Shown here piece after piece: positions 1-7,417 of a stretch of 14,037 nucleotides of DNA. The stretch covers positions 1 through 14,037 of the forward strand of contig CAAEUQ010000182.1 in assembly GCA_900759005.1 (NCBI GenBank). The letters are read 5' to 3'. Every line of letters begins with the position of its first letter. Position 1 is the first letter of the stretch. Made by a program: the position numbers and the translations under genes. The DNA comes from Clostridia bacterium. Lineage in GTDB: Bacteria; Bacillota; Clostridia; Christensenellales; Aristaeellaceae. The notes below the pieces were generated by a model that did no database searches, had not been told where the DNA came from, and saw nothing but the letters and a program-made list of their open reading frames with translations.

Positions 1-2054
1 AATTTGACGGCGCGCCCGATGAGAATACGTTTCTTAAGTTCGAGGGCATTGACACGGTGGCGGACGTTTACTTAAACGGCGCGATGATCGGACACGCGGA
101 GAATATGTACATTCCGCATGAATTCAGGGCGGTCGGGCTGAAAAAAGGCGAAAACGAGCTGCTGGTGCATATCCTGCCCGCGGTACTTGAGGCGCGGAAA
201 TATCCGATTGCGGCGCAGAATTCGATTCTCAAATACAATTATGAATCGCTGGTGATCCGGAAGGCGACGCATATGTTCGGCTGGGATATCTGCCCGCGAA
301 TCGTGTCTGCGGGACTCTGGCGGGAGGTCAAGGTCGTCCGGAAAAAAGCGGAGCGAATTGAGGACATTTTTCTCTGGGTGGACGGAATAGCGGATGGAAA
401 AGCGGTTTGCGTTGCGACGTTTGATGTGGAGATCGGTCGCCGGCCGGTAAAGCCGTATGAAGTTCGTTTGGAGGGCGTTTGCGGGAAAAGCCGGTTCTCC
501 GTATCGCAGAAGCTGTGGTATATTCACGGGCGAATGAAATTTGAGATCGAAAATCCGGCGCTCTGGTGGCCGCGCGGCTATGGAGAGGCGAATCAGTATG
601 CGATTACGGCGACGCTTCTGAAGAATGGCGAGATCGTGGATGCGATTTCCTTCAGGCAGGGGCTGCGCACGGTGGAATTGAAATACGATCAGTATATTAC
701 GGGAGACGCCGAGGCGGAATTCTGCTTTATCGTAAACGGCAGGCGCGTATACGTCAAGGGCACGAACTGGGTGCCGGCGGACGCATTTCATTCTAACGAC
801 GCGGCGCGCATTCCGAAGATTCTGGAATTGGTGAAGGACGTCGGCTGCAACGCGATGCGCGTATGGGGCGGCGGCGTTTATGAAAGCGATGAATTCTATG
901 ACTGGTGCGATGCGAACGGCATTATGCTCTGGCAGGATTTCATGATGGCGTGCGGCGTTTACCCGCATACCGAACGGATGAAGGATCAGCTGCGCGAGGA
1001 GACGACGGTTCAGGTGCGCCGCCTGCGCCGCCATGCGAGCATTTGCCTGTGGGCGGGCGATAACGAATGCGATTGCTCCTATTATTTCGAGGCGGCGGGG
1101 CGGCTGGATCCTTCGGAGAATGTATTGACCCGCGAGGTGATTGCGGGCGTGCTGCGCGCGGAGGATTTGTCGCGGCCGTATTTGCCGAGCTCTCCGTATA
1201 TTTCGAAGGAATCGTTTGCCGCGGGACATGCGATGGAAACGCCGGAGCAGCATTTATGGGGTCCGCGCGATTATTTCAAGGGGCATTTTTACCACGACCA
1301 CAATGCGACATTCGCCAGCGAAATGGGCTATCACGGCTGCAATTCGCCCGAAAGCATTCGCAGATTCATTCCCGAGGACGCGCTCTGGCCGGAGACGGAC
1401 AACGATATGTGGAAATATCACTGCGCATCGCCGGAGACGGAGGATTCGCCGTATACGTATCGGATTCCGCTGATGTCCGGACAGATTCGGAATGTGTTTG
1501 ACAGAGCGCCCGAAAATCTGGAGGAATACGCGCGCATGAGCCAGATTTGCCAGGCGGAGGCGAAGAAATACTTCGTTGAATCCTTCCGCAGTCATAAGGG
1601 CGTGCGCACGGGGCTGATCTGGTGGAACATCATGGATTGCTGGCCGCAGTTCTCGGACGCGGTGGTGGATTACTATTTCGTGAAGAAGCTCGCGTATTTC
1701 TTCATTCGCCGCAGCCAGCAGCCGCTTTGCCTGATGATGGACGATAAGTCCGGATCTCTCGTGCTGTATGCCGTAAACGACAATCAGGCGGAGAAGAAAC
1801 TTTCGTTCCGCGTGACGGACGCGGACACGGGAGAGGCGATTGCCGGCGGCGAATGCGTGGTCGGGGCGGACGTTTCCGTTCCGCTGAAAACGATTCGCGA
1901 CGACGGCGGGATTCACTTTTACGCCATCGACTGGGAAACCGGGGACGGCGAAAAGGGAAGAAACCATTACTTGCAGGGCAAGCCGAAATATGATTTTGAA
2001 TGGTACATGAGGCGCCTGAAAAAGCTTGGGCTGGATGAATTCGAGGGATTCTGA
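1..2054 (+). CDS. Beta-mannosidase, glycoside hydrolase family 2 (5' end outside window)
   Basis: Retaining exo-glycosidase that should release mannose from the non-reducing end of beta-mannosides. The reading frame is open from base 3 and already encodes GH2 sequence (FEGIDTVADVYLNG), so the GTG at 57 is an internal valine and the start lies upstream. About 683 residues are visible; beta-mannosidases usually have about 820-850, so roughly 130-170 N-terminal residues are missing. No signal peptide can be judged. Counting from codon 57, the TIM-barrel acid/base is Glu337 in LWAGDNE and the nucleophile is probably Glu422 in ASEMG. The VIRKATHMFGWDICPR stretch matches the conserved FGWDWGPR region of beta-mannosidases, and WGGGVYE precedes the barrel active site. 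The next gene begins 14 bases after the stop, which suggests one operon. A related GH2 exo-specificity, such as exo-glucosaminidase, is possible but less likely. Confidence 0.88.
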   Translation, partial: FDGAPDENTFLKFEGIDTVADVYLNGAMIGHAENMYIPHEFRAVGLKKGENELLVHILPAVLEARKYPIAAQNSILKYNYESLVIRKATHMFGWDICPRIVSAGLWREVKVVRKKAERIEDIFLWVDGIADGKAVCVATFDVEIGRRPVKPYEVRLEGVCGKSRFSVSQKLWYIHGRMKFEIENPALWWPRGYGEANQYAITATLLKNGEIVDAISFRQGLRTVELKYDQYITGDAEAEFCFIVNGRRVYVKGTNWVPADAFHSNDAARIPKILELVKDVGCNAMRVWGGGVYESDEFYDWCDANGIMLWQDFMMACGVYPHTERMKDQLREETTVQVRRLRRHASICLWAGDNECDCSYYFEAAGRLDPSENVLTREVIAGVLRAEDLSRPYLPSSPYISKESFAAGHAMETPEQHLWGPRDYFKGHFYHDHNATFASEMGYHGCNSPESIRRFIPEDALWPETDNDMWKYHCASPETEDSPYTYRIPLMSGQIRNVFDRAPENLEEYARMSQICQAEAKKYFVESFRSHKGVRTGLIWWNIMDCWPQFSDAVVDYYFVKKLAYFFIRRSQQPLCLMMDDKSGSLVLYAVNDNQAEKKLSFRVTDADTGEAIAGGECVVGADVSVPLKTIRDDGGIHFYAIDWETGDGEKGRNHYLQGKPKYDFEWYMRRLKKLGLDEFEGF

Positions 2055-2068
2055 TTGGAGGAGTTGCG

Positions 2069-3718
2069 GTGAAGGATCGCTGGCTTGGACTTGATATTGG
2101 CGGAACGAAATGCGCGGTGCTGTTGGCGCGGCTGAATCAGGGCATTGAAATACTGGACAAAATTCGATTCGATACCCATGCGGAGCGCGGCTTTCAGCCG
2201 ACGTACGACCGGCTCTGCGCGGAAATGGAGAATATCCTTGCGCGGAACGGGCTGGATTTTTCACGCGTGCGCGCGATTGGAATCAGCTGCGGCGGGCCTT
2301 TGGATTCGAGAAGGGGATTGATCGTTTGCCCGCCGAATCTGCCGGGTTGGGTGAATATCCCGCTGCCGAGGATGCTCTTTGAAAAATACGGCGTTCAGAC
2401 CTTTATTCAGAACGATGCGAACGCCTGCGCGCTGGTGGAATGGAAGCTGGGCGCGGGGCGCGGCACGCGGGACATGATTTTCCTTACAATGGGCACCGGC
2501 ATGGGCGCGGGCGTGATTGCCGAGGGACAGCTGCTGCGCGGGCATAACGATATGGGCGGCGAAGTCGGGCATCTGCGCCTGACGGAGGACGGTCCGGTCG
2601 GCTTTTACAAGGCGGGCTCGTTCGAGGGCTATACCAGCGGCGGCGGAATCGGTCGGCAGGCTGCCGAGCTTACGGAAAAGCTGATCGCCGAGGGCAAAAC
2701 GCCGAAATGGATTCAGGACGGGCATTCCCTGAATGACATTTCCGCAAAGCTGATGGCGGAATACGCGCACGCGGGCGACGCGCAGGCGAAGGCGTTTTAC
2801 GAGGGCGTCGGGCGAATGCTGGGGCGCGGGATTGCACTTCTGGTGGACGCGTTCAATCCGGAATGCGTTGTGATCGGCAGCATATTCGTTCGCTGCGAGG
2901 ATTTGCTCAGGGAGAGCATGGAGGCGGAGTTGAAAAAAGAAGCGATTCCGTATTCGCTTCAGGATTTGCGCGTACTTCCCGCCGGAACGGGCGAAGCACT
3001 GGGCGATTACGCGAGCATCATGGTGGCGCTGCACGAGCTGAATATCGATCCGATGCGGGAATCGGATTCATGCAATCAGGCGGTGCAGCGCCGGTTTGAG
3101 GAATTGTTTAAGCGCTATCCGGCGCTTGAATGCTGCCGCGAACAGGTGATGACGGCGTATCGGATGCTGGAGGAATGCTATTCGTCGGGCGGCAAGGTGA
3201 TGCTGGTCGGCAACGGCGGCAGCTGCGCGGACTGCGGGCACATCGTGGGCGAATTGATGAAGGGCTTCTGGCTGAAGCGGCCGCTGGACGAGAAAAGGCG
3301 CGCAGCGCTGCGAGCGGCGACAGAGGATTTGCTGCCCGGCGCGGCGGAAATGTTCCAGCAGGGATTGCCCGCGATTGATTTAACCGATCATGCGGCGCTT
3401 TCGACGGCGGTTCAGAACGATCTGGATCCGCTGCTCGCGCCGGCGCAGCAGGTCGTGGGCTACGGCAAGCCCGGCGACGTGGTGATCGGCATCAGCACCG
3501 GCGGCAACGCAAAGAACGTGGCGCTGGCGGTGGCGACGGCGAACGCGCTTGGATTGAAAACGATTGGGTTAACCGGCGAAAAGGGCGGCAAGCTGGCGGC
3601 AATCAGCGATTGTGCGATTCGCGTACCGGCGAATGCGCCTGCGGAGGTGCAGGAATACCATTTGCCGGTGTATCACGCGCTGTGCGCAATGATCGAGGCG
3701 AAGTTCTTTGAAGAATAA
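2069..3718 (+). CDS. Fusion of ROK-family sugar kinase and GmhA-like SIS phosphosugar isomerase
   Basis: A 549-residue cytoplasmic protein made of two complete domains. Residues 1 to about 325 are ROK: DIGGTK nucleotide loop at 9-14, catalytic Asp116 in QNDANAC, MGTGMGAG, and EVGH at 165-168. The usual CxCGxxGCxE zinc motif after EVGH is absent; the segment reads DGPVGFYKAGSFEGY. Residues about 335-549 resemble phosphoheptose isomerase: GNGGS at 381-385, Glu395 in GELMKGF and His531 in QEYHLPVYH, the likely counterparts of the GmhA catalytic Glu and His. The second phosphate loop reads STGGNA at 476-481, where GmhA has STSGNS. The start is the GTG at 2069, five bases after GGAGGAG (2057-2063). 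No ribosome site precedes the isomerase half, so it is a true fusion. Placed directly after a beta-mannosidase, it may convert mannose to mannose 6-phosphate and then fructose 6-phosphate (inference). Other hexose or heptose substrates are possible. Confidence 0.85.
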   Translation: MKDRWLGLDIGGTKCAVLLARLNQGIEILDKIRFDTHAERGFQPTYDRLCAEMENILARNGLDFSRVRAIGISCGGPLDSRRGLIVCPPNLPGWVNIPLPRMLFEKYGVQTFIQNDANACALVEWKLGAGRGTRDMIFLTMGTGMGAGVIAEGQLLRGHNDMGGEVGHLRLTEDGPVGFYKAGSFEGYTSGGGIGRQAAELTEKLIAEGKTPKWIQDGHSLNDISAKLMAEYAHAGDAQAKAFYEGVGRMLGRGIALLVDAFNPECVVIGSIFVRCEDLLRESMEAELKKEAIPYSLQDLRVLPAGTGEALGDYASIMVALHELNIDPMRESDSCNQAVQRRFEELFKRYPALECCREQVMTAYRMLEECYSSGGKVMLVGNGGSCADCGHIVGELMKGFWLKRPLDEKRRAALRAATEDLLPGAAEMFQQGLPAIDLTDHAALSTAVQNDLDPLLAPAQQVVGYGKPGDVVIGISTGGNAKNVALAVATANALGLKTIGLTGEKGGKLAAISDCAIRVPANAPAEVQEYHLPVYHALCAMIEAKFFEE

Positions 3719-3746
3719 AGCATCGCATTGGGAAGCGGCGGGACTA

Positions 3747-3778
3747 AAAAGGAACCGGATTTGCGTCCGGTTCCTTTT
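3747..3778. terminator. Bidirectional intrinsic terminator between convergent operons
   Basis: A perfect 13-bp stem (arms 3747-3759 and 3766-3778) with core GGAACCGGA/TCCGGTTCC and a six-base loop TTTGCG. The arm ends are A4 on one side and T4 on the other. On the plus strand the stem runs into TTTTGGTTTA. On the minus strand it is followed by a run of five T. It sits between the stop of the ROK-SIS gene (3718) and the stop of the convergent membrane-protein gene (3782), the right place to end both operons. Confidence 0.9.
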
Positions 3779-3781
3779 GGT

Positions 3782-4183
3782 TTACTTTTTGCGGGAATAG
3801 ATCATTTGCGTGAAGCTTAAGCAGAAGAAGACGATACCTGCGGAAAGCAGGAACGCGCTGGCGATGAGGTGGTTGGATCTGGAATAGATCATTGCAAGCG
3901 CGAGCAGGACAGCGTAGGTTGCTAGCACACCAGTGGCGAGCGCGCGCGTCGATGCGGGCTGTTCGGGCGTTTCCGTGTTCTTTTTCTTCTGGGCGCGGAT
4001 GATGGGCAGCCCGATCAGGCAGACGACGGCGAATGCGATCATCACGGTCGGCACGAATTCGCGATCGCCGGTTCCGGTGACGGGGACGAAGAGAATCAGA
4101 ATCGTGCCCAGCACCGCGATGAATGCCAGCAGAATCAGGAAATTGAGGTTGATCTTCCGTTGTTCGGTTCGTTTTTCGTTCAT
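3782..4183 (-). CDS. Small four-helix membrane protein, function unknown
   Basis: A 133-residue protein I do not recognise. Four hydrophobic segments lie at about residues 14-35, 44-63, 82-99 and 105-126. The N-terminus is basic and polar (KRTEQRK), a charged middle loop follows helix 2 (RAQKKKNTETPEQ), and the C-terminus is basic (YSRKK). Both ends and the middle loop are therefore probably cytoplasmic, with short outside loops. A very strong ribosome site (AAGGAGGGGGG, complement of 4187-4197) precedes the ATG. It lies 18 bases after the eda stop and is the last gene of the hexuronate operon, just before the bidirectional terminator. Four helices in 133 residues are too few for a typical secondary transporter, though it could be an accessory or small-channel protein. 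No enzymatic motif is visible, and co-transcription is the only functional clue. Confidence 0.75.
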   Translation of the reverse strand: MNEKRTEQRKINLNFLILLAFIAVLGTILILFVPVTGTGDREFVPTVMIAFAVVCLIGLPIIRAQKKKNTETPEQPASTRALATGVLATYAVLLALAMIYSRSNHLIASAFLLSAGIVFFCLSFTQMIYSRKK

Positions 4184-4201
4184 ATTCCCCCCTCCTTGCG
4201 C

Positions 4202-4843
4202 TTATTCAATTCGCGATTTGCGGACGATTTCCTGTGATTCCCGGCAGAGACGCGCAATTCTTTCAAAATTTCCGGCGGCGATTTCGCTTTTCGGGCAGAG
4301 CCAGCTGCCGCCGACGGCGCAGACAAACGGTTTATCGACGTATTCGGCGAGATTGCCCGCGTCGACGCCGCCGGTCGGGATGAATTTTACGCTTCCAAAC
4401 GGCGCGGCGAGCGCTTTCATTGCCTTCACGCCGCCGTAAACGCCGGCGGGGAAGAACTTGATCACCTGAATGCCAAAGCGGAGCGCGCGCACGATTTCGG
4501 TGGGCGTAACGCAGCCGGGCGTGATCGGGATTGCCCTTTGAATGCACATTTCGGCGACCTCTTCGTCAAAGCCGGGCGAGACGATGAATTTTGCGCCTGC
4601 GTCGATTGCGCGCGCACACTGTTCGGGCGAAATCACCGTGCCCGCGCCGACGAGCATTTCGGGGCAGCTTTCGGCGACGCGGCGAATGGATTCCTCCGCG
4701 GCGGCGGTGCGGAATGTGATTTCCATCACATTGACGCCGCCCTCCAGCAGCGCACGGGCGGTTGGAACCGCGTCCTCCGCGCGATCGAGCACGACGACGG
4801 GAACAACGCCGCAGGCGTGAATGCGTTCAAGTGCGTTCATCAT
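4202..4843 (-). CDS. eda: KDPG/KHG aldolase (2-keto-3-deoxy-6-phosphogluconate aldolase)
   Basis: Class I Schiff-base aldolase that cleaves 2-keto-3-deoxy-6-phosphogluconate to pyruvate and glyceraldehyde 3-phosphate, the last step of the hexuronate pathway. The 213-residue length is normal for the family. The (beta/alpha)8 barrel carries Glu41 and Arg45 in VMEITFRT, GAGTV at 66-70, SPGF at 89-92, TPGC at 108-111, the Schiff-base Lys129 in VIKFFPAG, and the phosphate-binding PTGGV strand. The start is the ATG at 4843, which overlaps the uxuB stop as ATGA. A second ATG follows immediately at 4840 and is seven bases, not four, from AAGGAGG (complement of 4848-4854), so either may be used. The frame stays open further upstream, but that sequence belongs to uxuB in another frame. 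The adjoining uronate genes favour this assignment over a stand-alone KHG aldolase. Confidence 0.93.
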   Translation of the reverse strand: MMNALERIHACGVVPVVVLDRAEDAVPTARALLEGGVNVMEITFRTAAAEESIRRVAESCPEMLVGAGTVISPEQCARAIDAGAKFIVSPGFDEEVAEMCIQRAIPITPGCVTPTEIVRALRFGIQVIKFFPAGVYGGVKAMKALAAPFGSVKFIPTGGVDAGNLAEYVDKPFVCAVGGSWLCPKSEIAAGNFERIARLCRESQEIVRKSRIE

Positions 4844-5679
4844 GAAGCCTCCTTCAGATTCGTTTGAATGGCTGCGCGGATTGCGCCGGCGGATGCGCAC
4901 ATTTCGGAAAATATGCGCGCGATCTTTTTGCCGAGCGGAGAAGCGCTTAAATCGATCGGGAACAGCGCGGGGTCGGAGAGAATCGGATTCAGCGCGCCTT
5001 CGGGAACGGGCTTACCGATTTGAATGCCGGCGAGCGCGCTTTGCAGCTCGGCAAGGCGCGGATCGGGGCTGATTTCAAAAGGATTCAGGCGATCGTCCAG
5101 CCCAAGAAGGTATCTCAGCCAACCGGCAATGGCGATTGCAACGCCGGTGAGCGCCTCCCCCTCGCCGCTTTCATGCCATGCGCGGATGGTTGCGCCGTAG
5201 CGAATGGGAATCTTCTGGCTGGTGTCGCACGCGATGCGCTGCGGCGTATCCGGAATATAAGGATTCGGCAGGCGTTCGTCGATCAGCTCGTTCAGGAATG
5301 CCTGCGGATTTAAGACGATGGGATCCTGAACGAAGCGCAGCCCTTCCTTTCCGATTTGGCGAATCAGGCAAGCGATGTCGGGATCGCGCATTTCATCGGA
5401 AATCCGCGTGTATCCGAGCGTGCAGCCGAGCACTGCCATTGCGGTATGCAGCGGATTTAAGCACGCGGTGACCTTCATGCGCTCGCAGAGATTAACAGTT
5501 TCGCGGGAAACCATCATTGCGCCCGCGCGCTCGAGCGGCGGTCTGCCGTTCGGAAAGGCATCCTCGATTGCGAGGTATTCTGCGGCTTCGGCGTTGACAA
5601 ATGGGGTGATTGCCGCGCCGCGCTCGCGTTTTTGAATTTCCATGCCTTCAATGCCGAGCTCGGCAAGCGATTCAAACAC
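4840..5679 (-). CDS. uxuB: Fructuronate reductase, C-terminal part (downstream of frameshift)
   Basis: The C-terminal domain of a mannitol dehydrogenase-family fructuronate reductase, which reduces D-fructuronate to D-mannonate with NADH. The 279-residue frame opens with FESLAELGIEGME, exactly what should follow the end of the N-terminal fragment. It has the family's PFVNAEAAEYLAIED and FPNGRPPLERAG segments and a catalytic K/N/H set: Lys69, Asn75 and His78 in MKVTACLNPLH. No ribosome binding site precedes the GTG at 5679, so it is not an independent gene. It is the rest of the reading frame begun at 6340. Joined, the two parts give about 500 residues, normal for the family. The frame ends in TGA overlapping the eda ATG. 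There is no other damage in this half, so the shift is recent, a sequence error, or recoded. Confidence 0.85.
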   Translation of the reverse strand: MFESLAELGIEGMEIQKRERGAAITPFVNAEAAEYLAIEDAFPNGRPPLERAGAMMVSRETVNLCERMKVTACLNPLHTAMAVLGCTLGYTRISDEMRDPDIACLIRQIGKEGLRFVQDPIVLNPQAFLNELIDERLPNPYIPDTPQRIACDTSQKIPIRYGATIRAWHESGEGEALTGVAIAIAGWLRYLLGLDDRLNPFEISPDPRLAELQSALAGIQIGKPVPEGALNPILSDPALFPIDLSASPLGKKIARIFSEMCASAGAIRAAIQTNLKEAS

Positions 5680-6340
5680 GCGCGTCCGGCCGCGGGGTGA
5701 TCTTATCGATCATCGTCCACGGGAAGGCGACGCGGCTTTCGAGGTAATCGCGGAACGCGGGCTCGTCGTTTGCGGCGGCGAGGACGGCGGATTTCAGCTT
5801 TTCGCCGTTTTGGGAGCAGTTGTCCATGCTGACGAGCGCAATCGGGAACGCGCCGGCGCGGAAGCGTTCGTATAAAAGACCCGCGAGCAGGCGCGGCGTG
5901 CCCTCGGATGTATAGCCCTTTTCGGTGATCGTAAGGCTCGCCATTTGAAGCGACGGCGCGCAGAAGATTTCGGAAAGGCGATTCAAATCCGTCTTTTCGA
6001 TGATTTCGGCGACGCTGCCGAGCACTGCGCGATCGGCGGAACCGTCCGAATGGAGCGTGACCGAAAGCGTCAGAAGGTCGTTCGGCAGGTAAACGCGGTG
6101 CATGAGCGCGCCGTCCGAGGTGTCCACGGCGATGATTCCGCGAGATTCGAGACGAGCGTTCAAAAGCGAATCGGCGATGCGGGCGATATATGCGCGGAAG
6201 AGATTGCCCGCGCCGAAGTGAATCCAGACTGGTTTTTCCTTTGTTTTTCTGCGCATTTCGGCAATATCATATTCCGGAATCGCGATATTGCGCGCGCGCC
6301 ACCATTCGGCGTTCCGGATGGATTTGCAGTTCAGACGCAC
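5672..6340 (-). CDS. uxuB: Fructuronate reductase, N-terminal part (upstream of frameshift)
   Basis: The N-terminal Rossmann domain of the same mannitol dehydrogenase-family enzyme. The nucleotide-binding strand-loop is VWIHFGAGNLFRAYIA near residues 38-53, followed by GIIAVDTSD, LTITEKGY, ALVSMDNCSQNG and FPWTMIDKITPRPD, all standard landmarks in the right order. The frame stops at TGA (5672-5674) after DARV, 222 residues in, exactly where the family continues into the substrate domain. The start is the GTG at 6340, eight bases after an AAAGGGGG ribosome site inside the end of uxuA, with a 3-base gap from the uxuA stop. On its own this fragment lacks the catalytic Lys/Asn/His set and should be inactive. 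The rest is encoded from about 5682 in another frame; loss of one CG from a CG repeat at 5679-5684 would explain the break. Confidence 0.85.
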   Translation of the reverse strand: MRLNCKSIRNAEWWRARNIAIPEYDIAEMRRKTKEKPVWIHFGAGNLFRAYIARIADSLLNARLESRGIIAVDTSDGALMHRVYLPNDLLTLSVTLHSDGSADRAVLGSVAEIIEKTDLNRLSEIFCAPSLQMASLTITEKGYTSEGTPRLLAGLLYERFRAGAFPIALVSMDNCSQNGEKLKSAVLAAANDEPAFRDYLESRVAFPWTMIDKITPRPDARV

Positions 6341-6343
6341 GGT

Positions 6344-7417
6344 TCATTCCCCCTTTGCCTGCTTGTCGATCGCTTCCCAAAGACCGCTTAAATAGCAAAT
6401 GCCCATTGCGCGGTCGTAAAGCCCGTAGCCCGGCATTGCCTTTTCGCCCCAGACCATTCTGCCGTGATCGGGGCGGATGATTCCGTCGAAGCCGATTTCA
6501 TAGAACGCTTTCATGATTGCATACATATCCAGCGAGCCGTCGCTCGACAGATGCGCAGCTTCCTCGAACGAACGATAGCCGTTCTGTCGCGTATTGCGCA
6601 CGTGGGCGAACGGGATTCGCCCTTTGAGCGAACGGATGATTGCGGGAATATCGTTTTCGGGATTGGAGGAAAGCGAGCCTGTGCAGAGCGTCACGCCGTT
6701 GTAGGGCGAATCCACCGCGCGCATCAGGCGGGTGATCTGCGCCTGATTCGTGACGATTCGCGGAAGCCCGAACACCGGCCAGGCAGGATCGTCCGGATGA
6801 ATCGCCATGAACACGCCGTATTTTTCGCACGCGGGAAGGATCGCTTTCAGAAAATAGACGAGGTTTTGGAAAAGATCTTCCTCCGAAACGCTCGCGTACA
6901 GCTTGAACAGCTCGCGGATTCGGGAAAGTCGCTCCGGCTCCCAGCCGGGAAGAATCGCACCGTTCGCGTTCTCCTGAACCGATTCGAGCAGGCGTTCGGG
7001 GTCGATCGAATCGATCTTCGCCTGATCATAGGCGAGCACGGTCGAGCCGTCCGGACGGGGCTTGGCGAGGTCGCTGCGCGTCCAGTCGAACACGGGCATG
7101 AAATTATAGCAGACCATGTGAATGCCGCATTGCCCGAGGTTCTGAATGGTCTGAATGTAAGCGTCGATATATTGATCGCGGTCGGGCGCGCCGGCCTTGA
7201 TGCTGTCGTGAACGTTGACGGATTCAATGCCGTGGACGCAAAGACCGGCGCATTCCACTTCTGCGATCATGCTCTGAATCCGCTCGCGCGGCCAGACCTC
7301 GCCGGGCAGGGAATCGTAAAGCGTCGTGATCACGCCGGTTACGCCGGGAACCTGACGAATCTGCGAAAGGGTGACGGTATCGAAGCCGGTTCCGTACCAG
7401 CGCATGGACATCTTCAT
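6344..7417 (-). CDS. uxuA: Mannonate dehydratase
   Basis: Converts D-mannonate to 2-keto-3-deoxygluconate in the cytoplasm, the step after fructuronate reductase. At 357 residues it is full length for the Firmicute form (about 360). It is a TIM-barrel, metal-dependent enzyme. The family hallmark YNFMPVFDWTR is at 104-114. Candidate metal ligands are His207 in HPDDP, Cys245 in CTGS, His272 in HVRN and Asp317 in RPDHGR, spaced about as in characterised ManD enzymes. The ATG overlaps the uxaC stop as ATGA, with GGGAGGTG (complement of 7425-7432) seven bases before it, and the stop is 3 bases from the uxuB start. This supports translational coupling along the operon. I see no defects. Confidence 0.95.
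   Translation of the reverse strand: MKMSMRWYGTGFDTVTLSQIRQVPGVTGVITTLYDSLPGEVWPRERIQSMIAEVECAGLCVHGIESVNVHDSIKAGAPDRDQYIDAYIQTIQNLGQCGIHMVCYNFMPVFDWTRSDLAKPRPDGSTVLAYDQAKIDSIDPERLLESVQENANGAILPGWEPERLSRIRELFKLYASVSEEDLFQNLVYFLKAILPACEKYGVFMAIHPDDPAWPVFGLPRIVTNQAQITRLMRAVDSPYNGVTLCTGSLSSNPENDIPAIIRSLKGRIPFAHVRNTRQNGYRSFEEAAHLSSDGSLDMYAIMKAFYEIGFDGIIRPDHGRMVWGEKAMPGYGLYDRAMGICYLSGLWEAIDKQAKGE

Noticed and set aside
57..59. GTG at 57 as the start of the beta-mannosidase
   Set aside because: The frame is open upstream to base 3 and encodes conserved family sequence, so the GTG is an internal valine.
72..2264. Long minus-strand open frames (393 and 336 codons) opposite the beta-mannosidase
   Set aside because: They are antisense to a clear GH2 enzyme, rich in Arg, His and Ala, lack motifs and ribosome sites, and arise because TTA, CTA and TCA codons are rare in the real gene.
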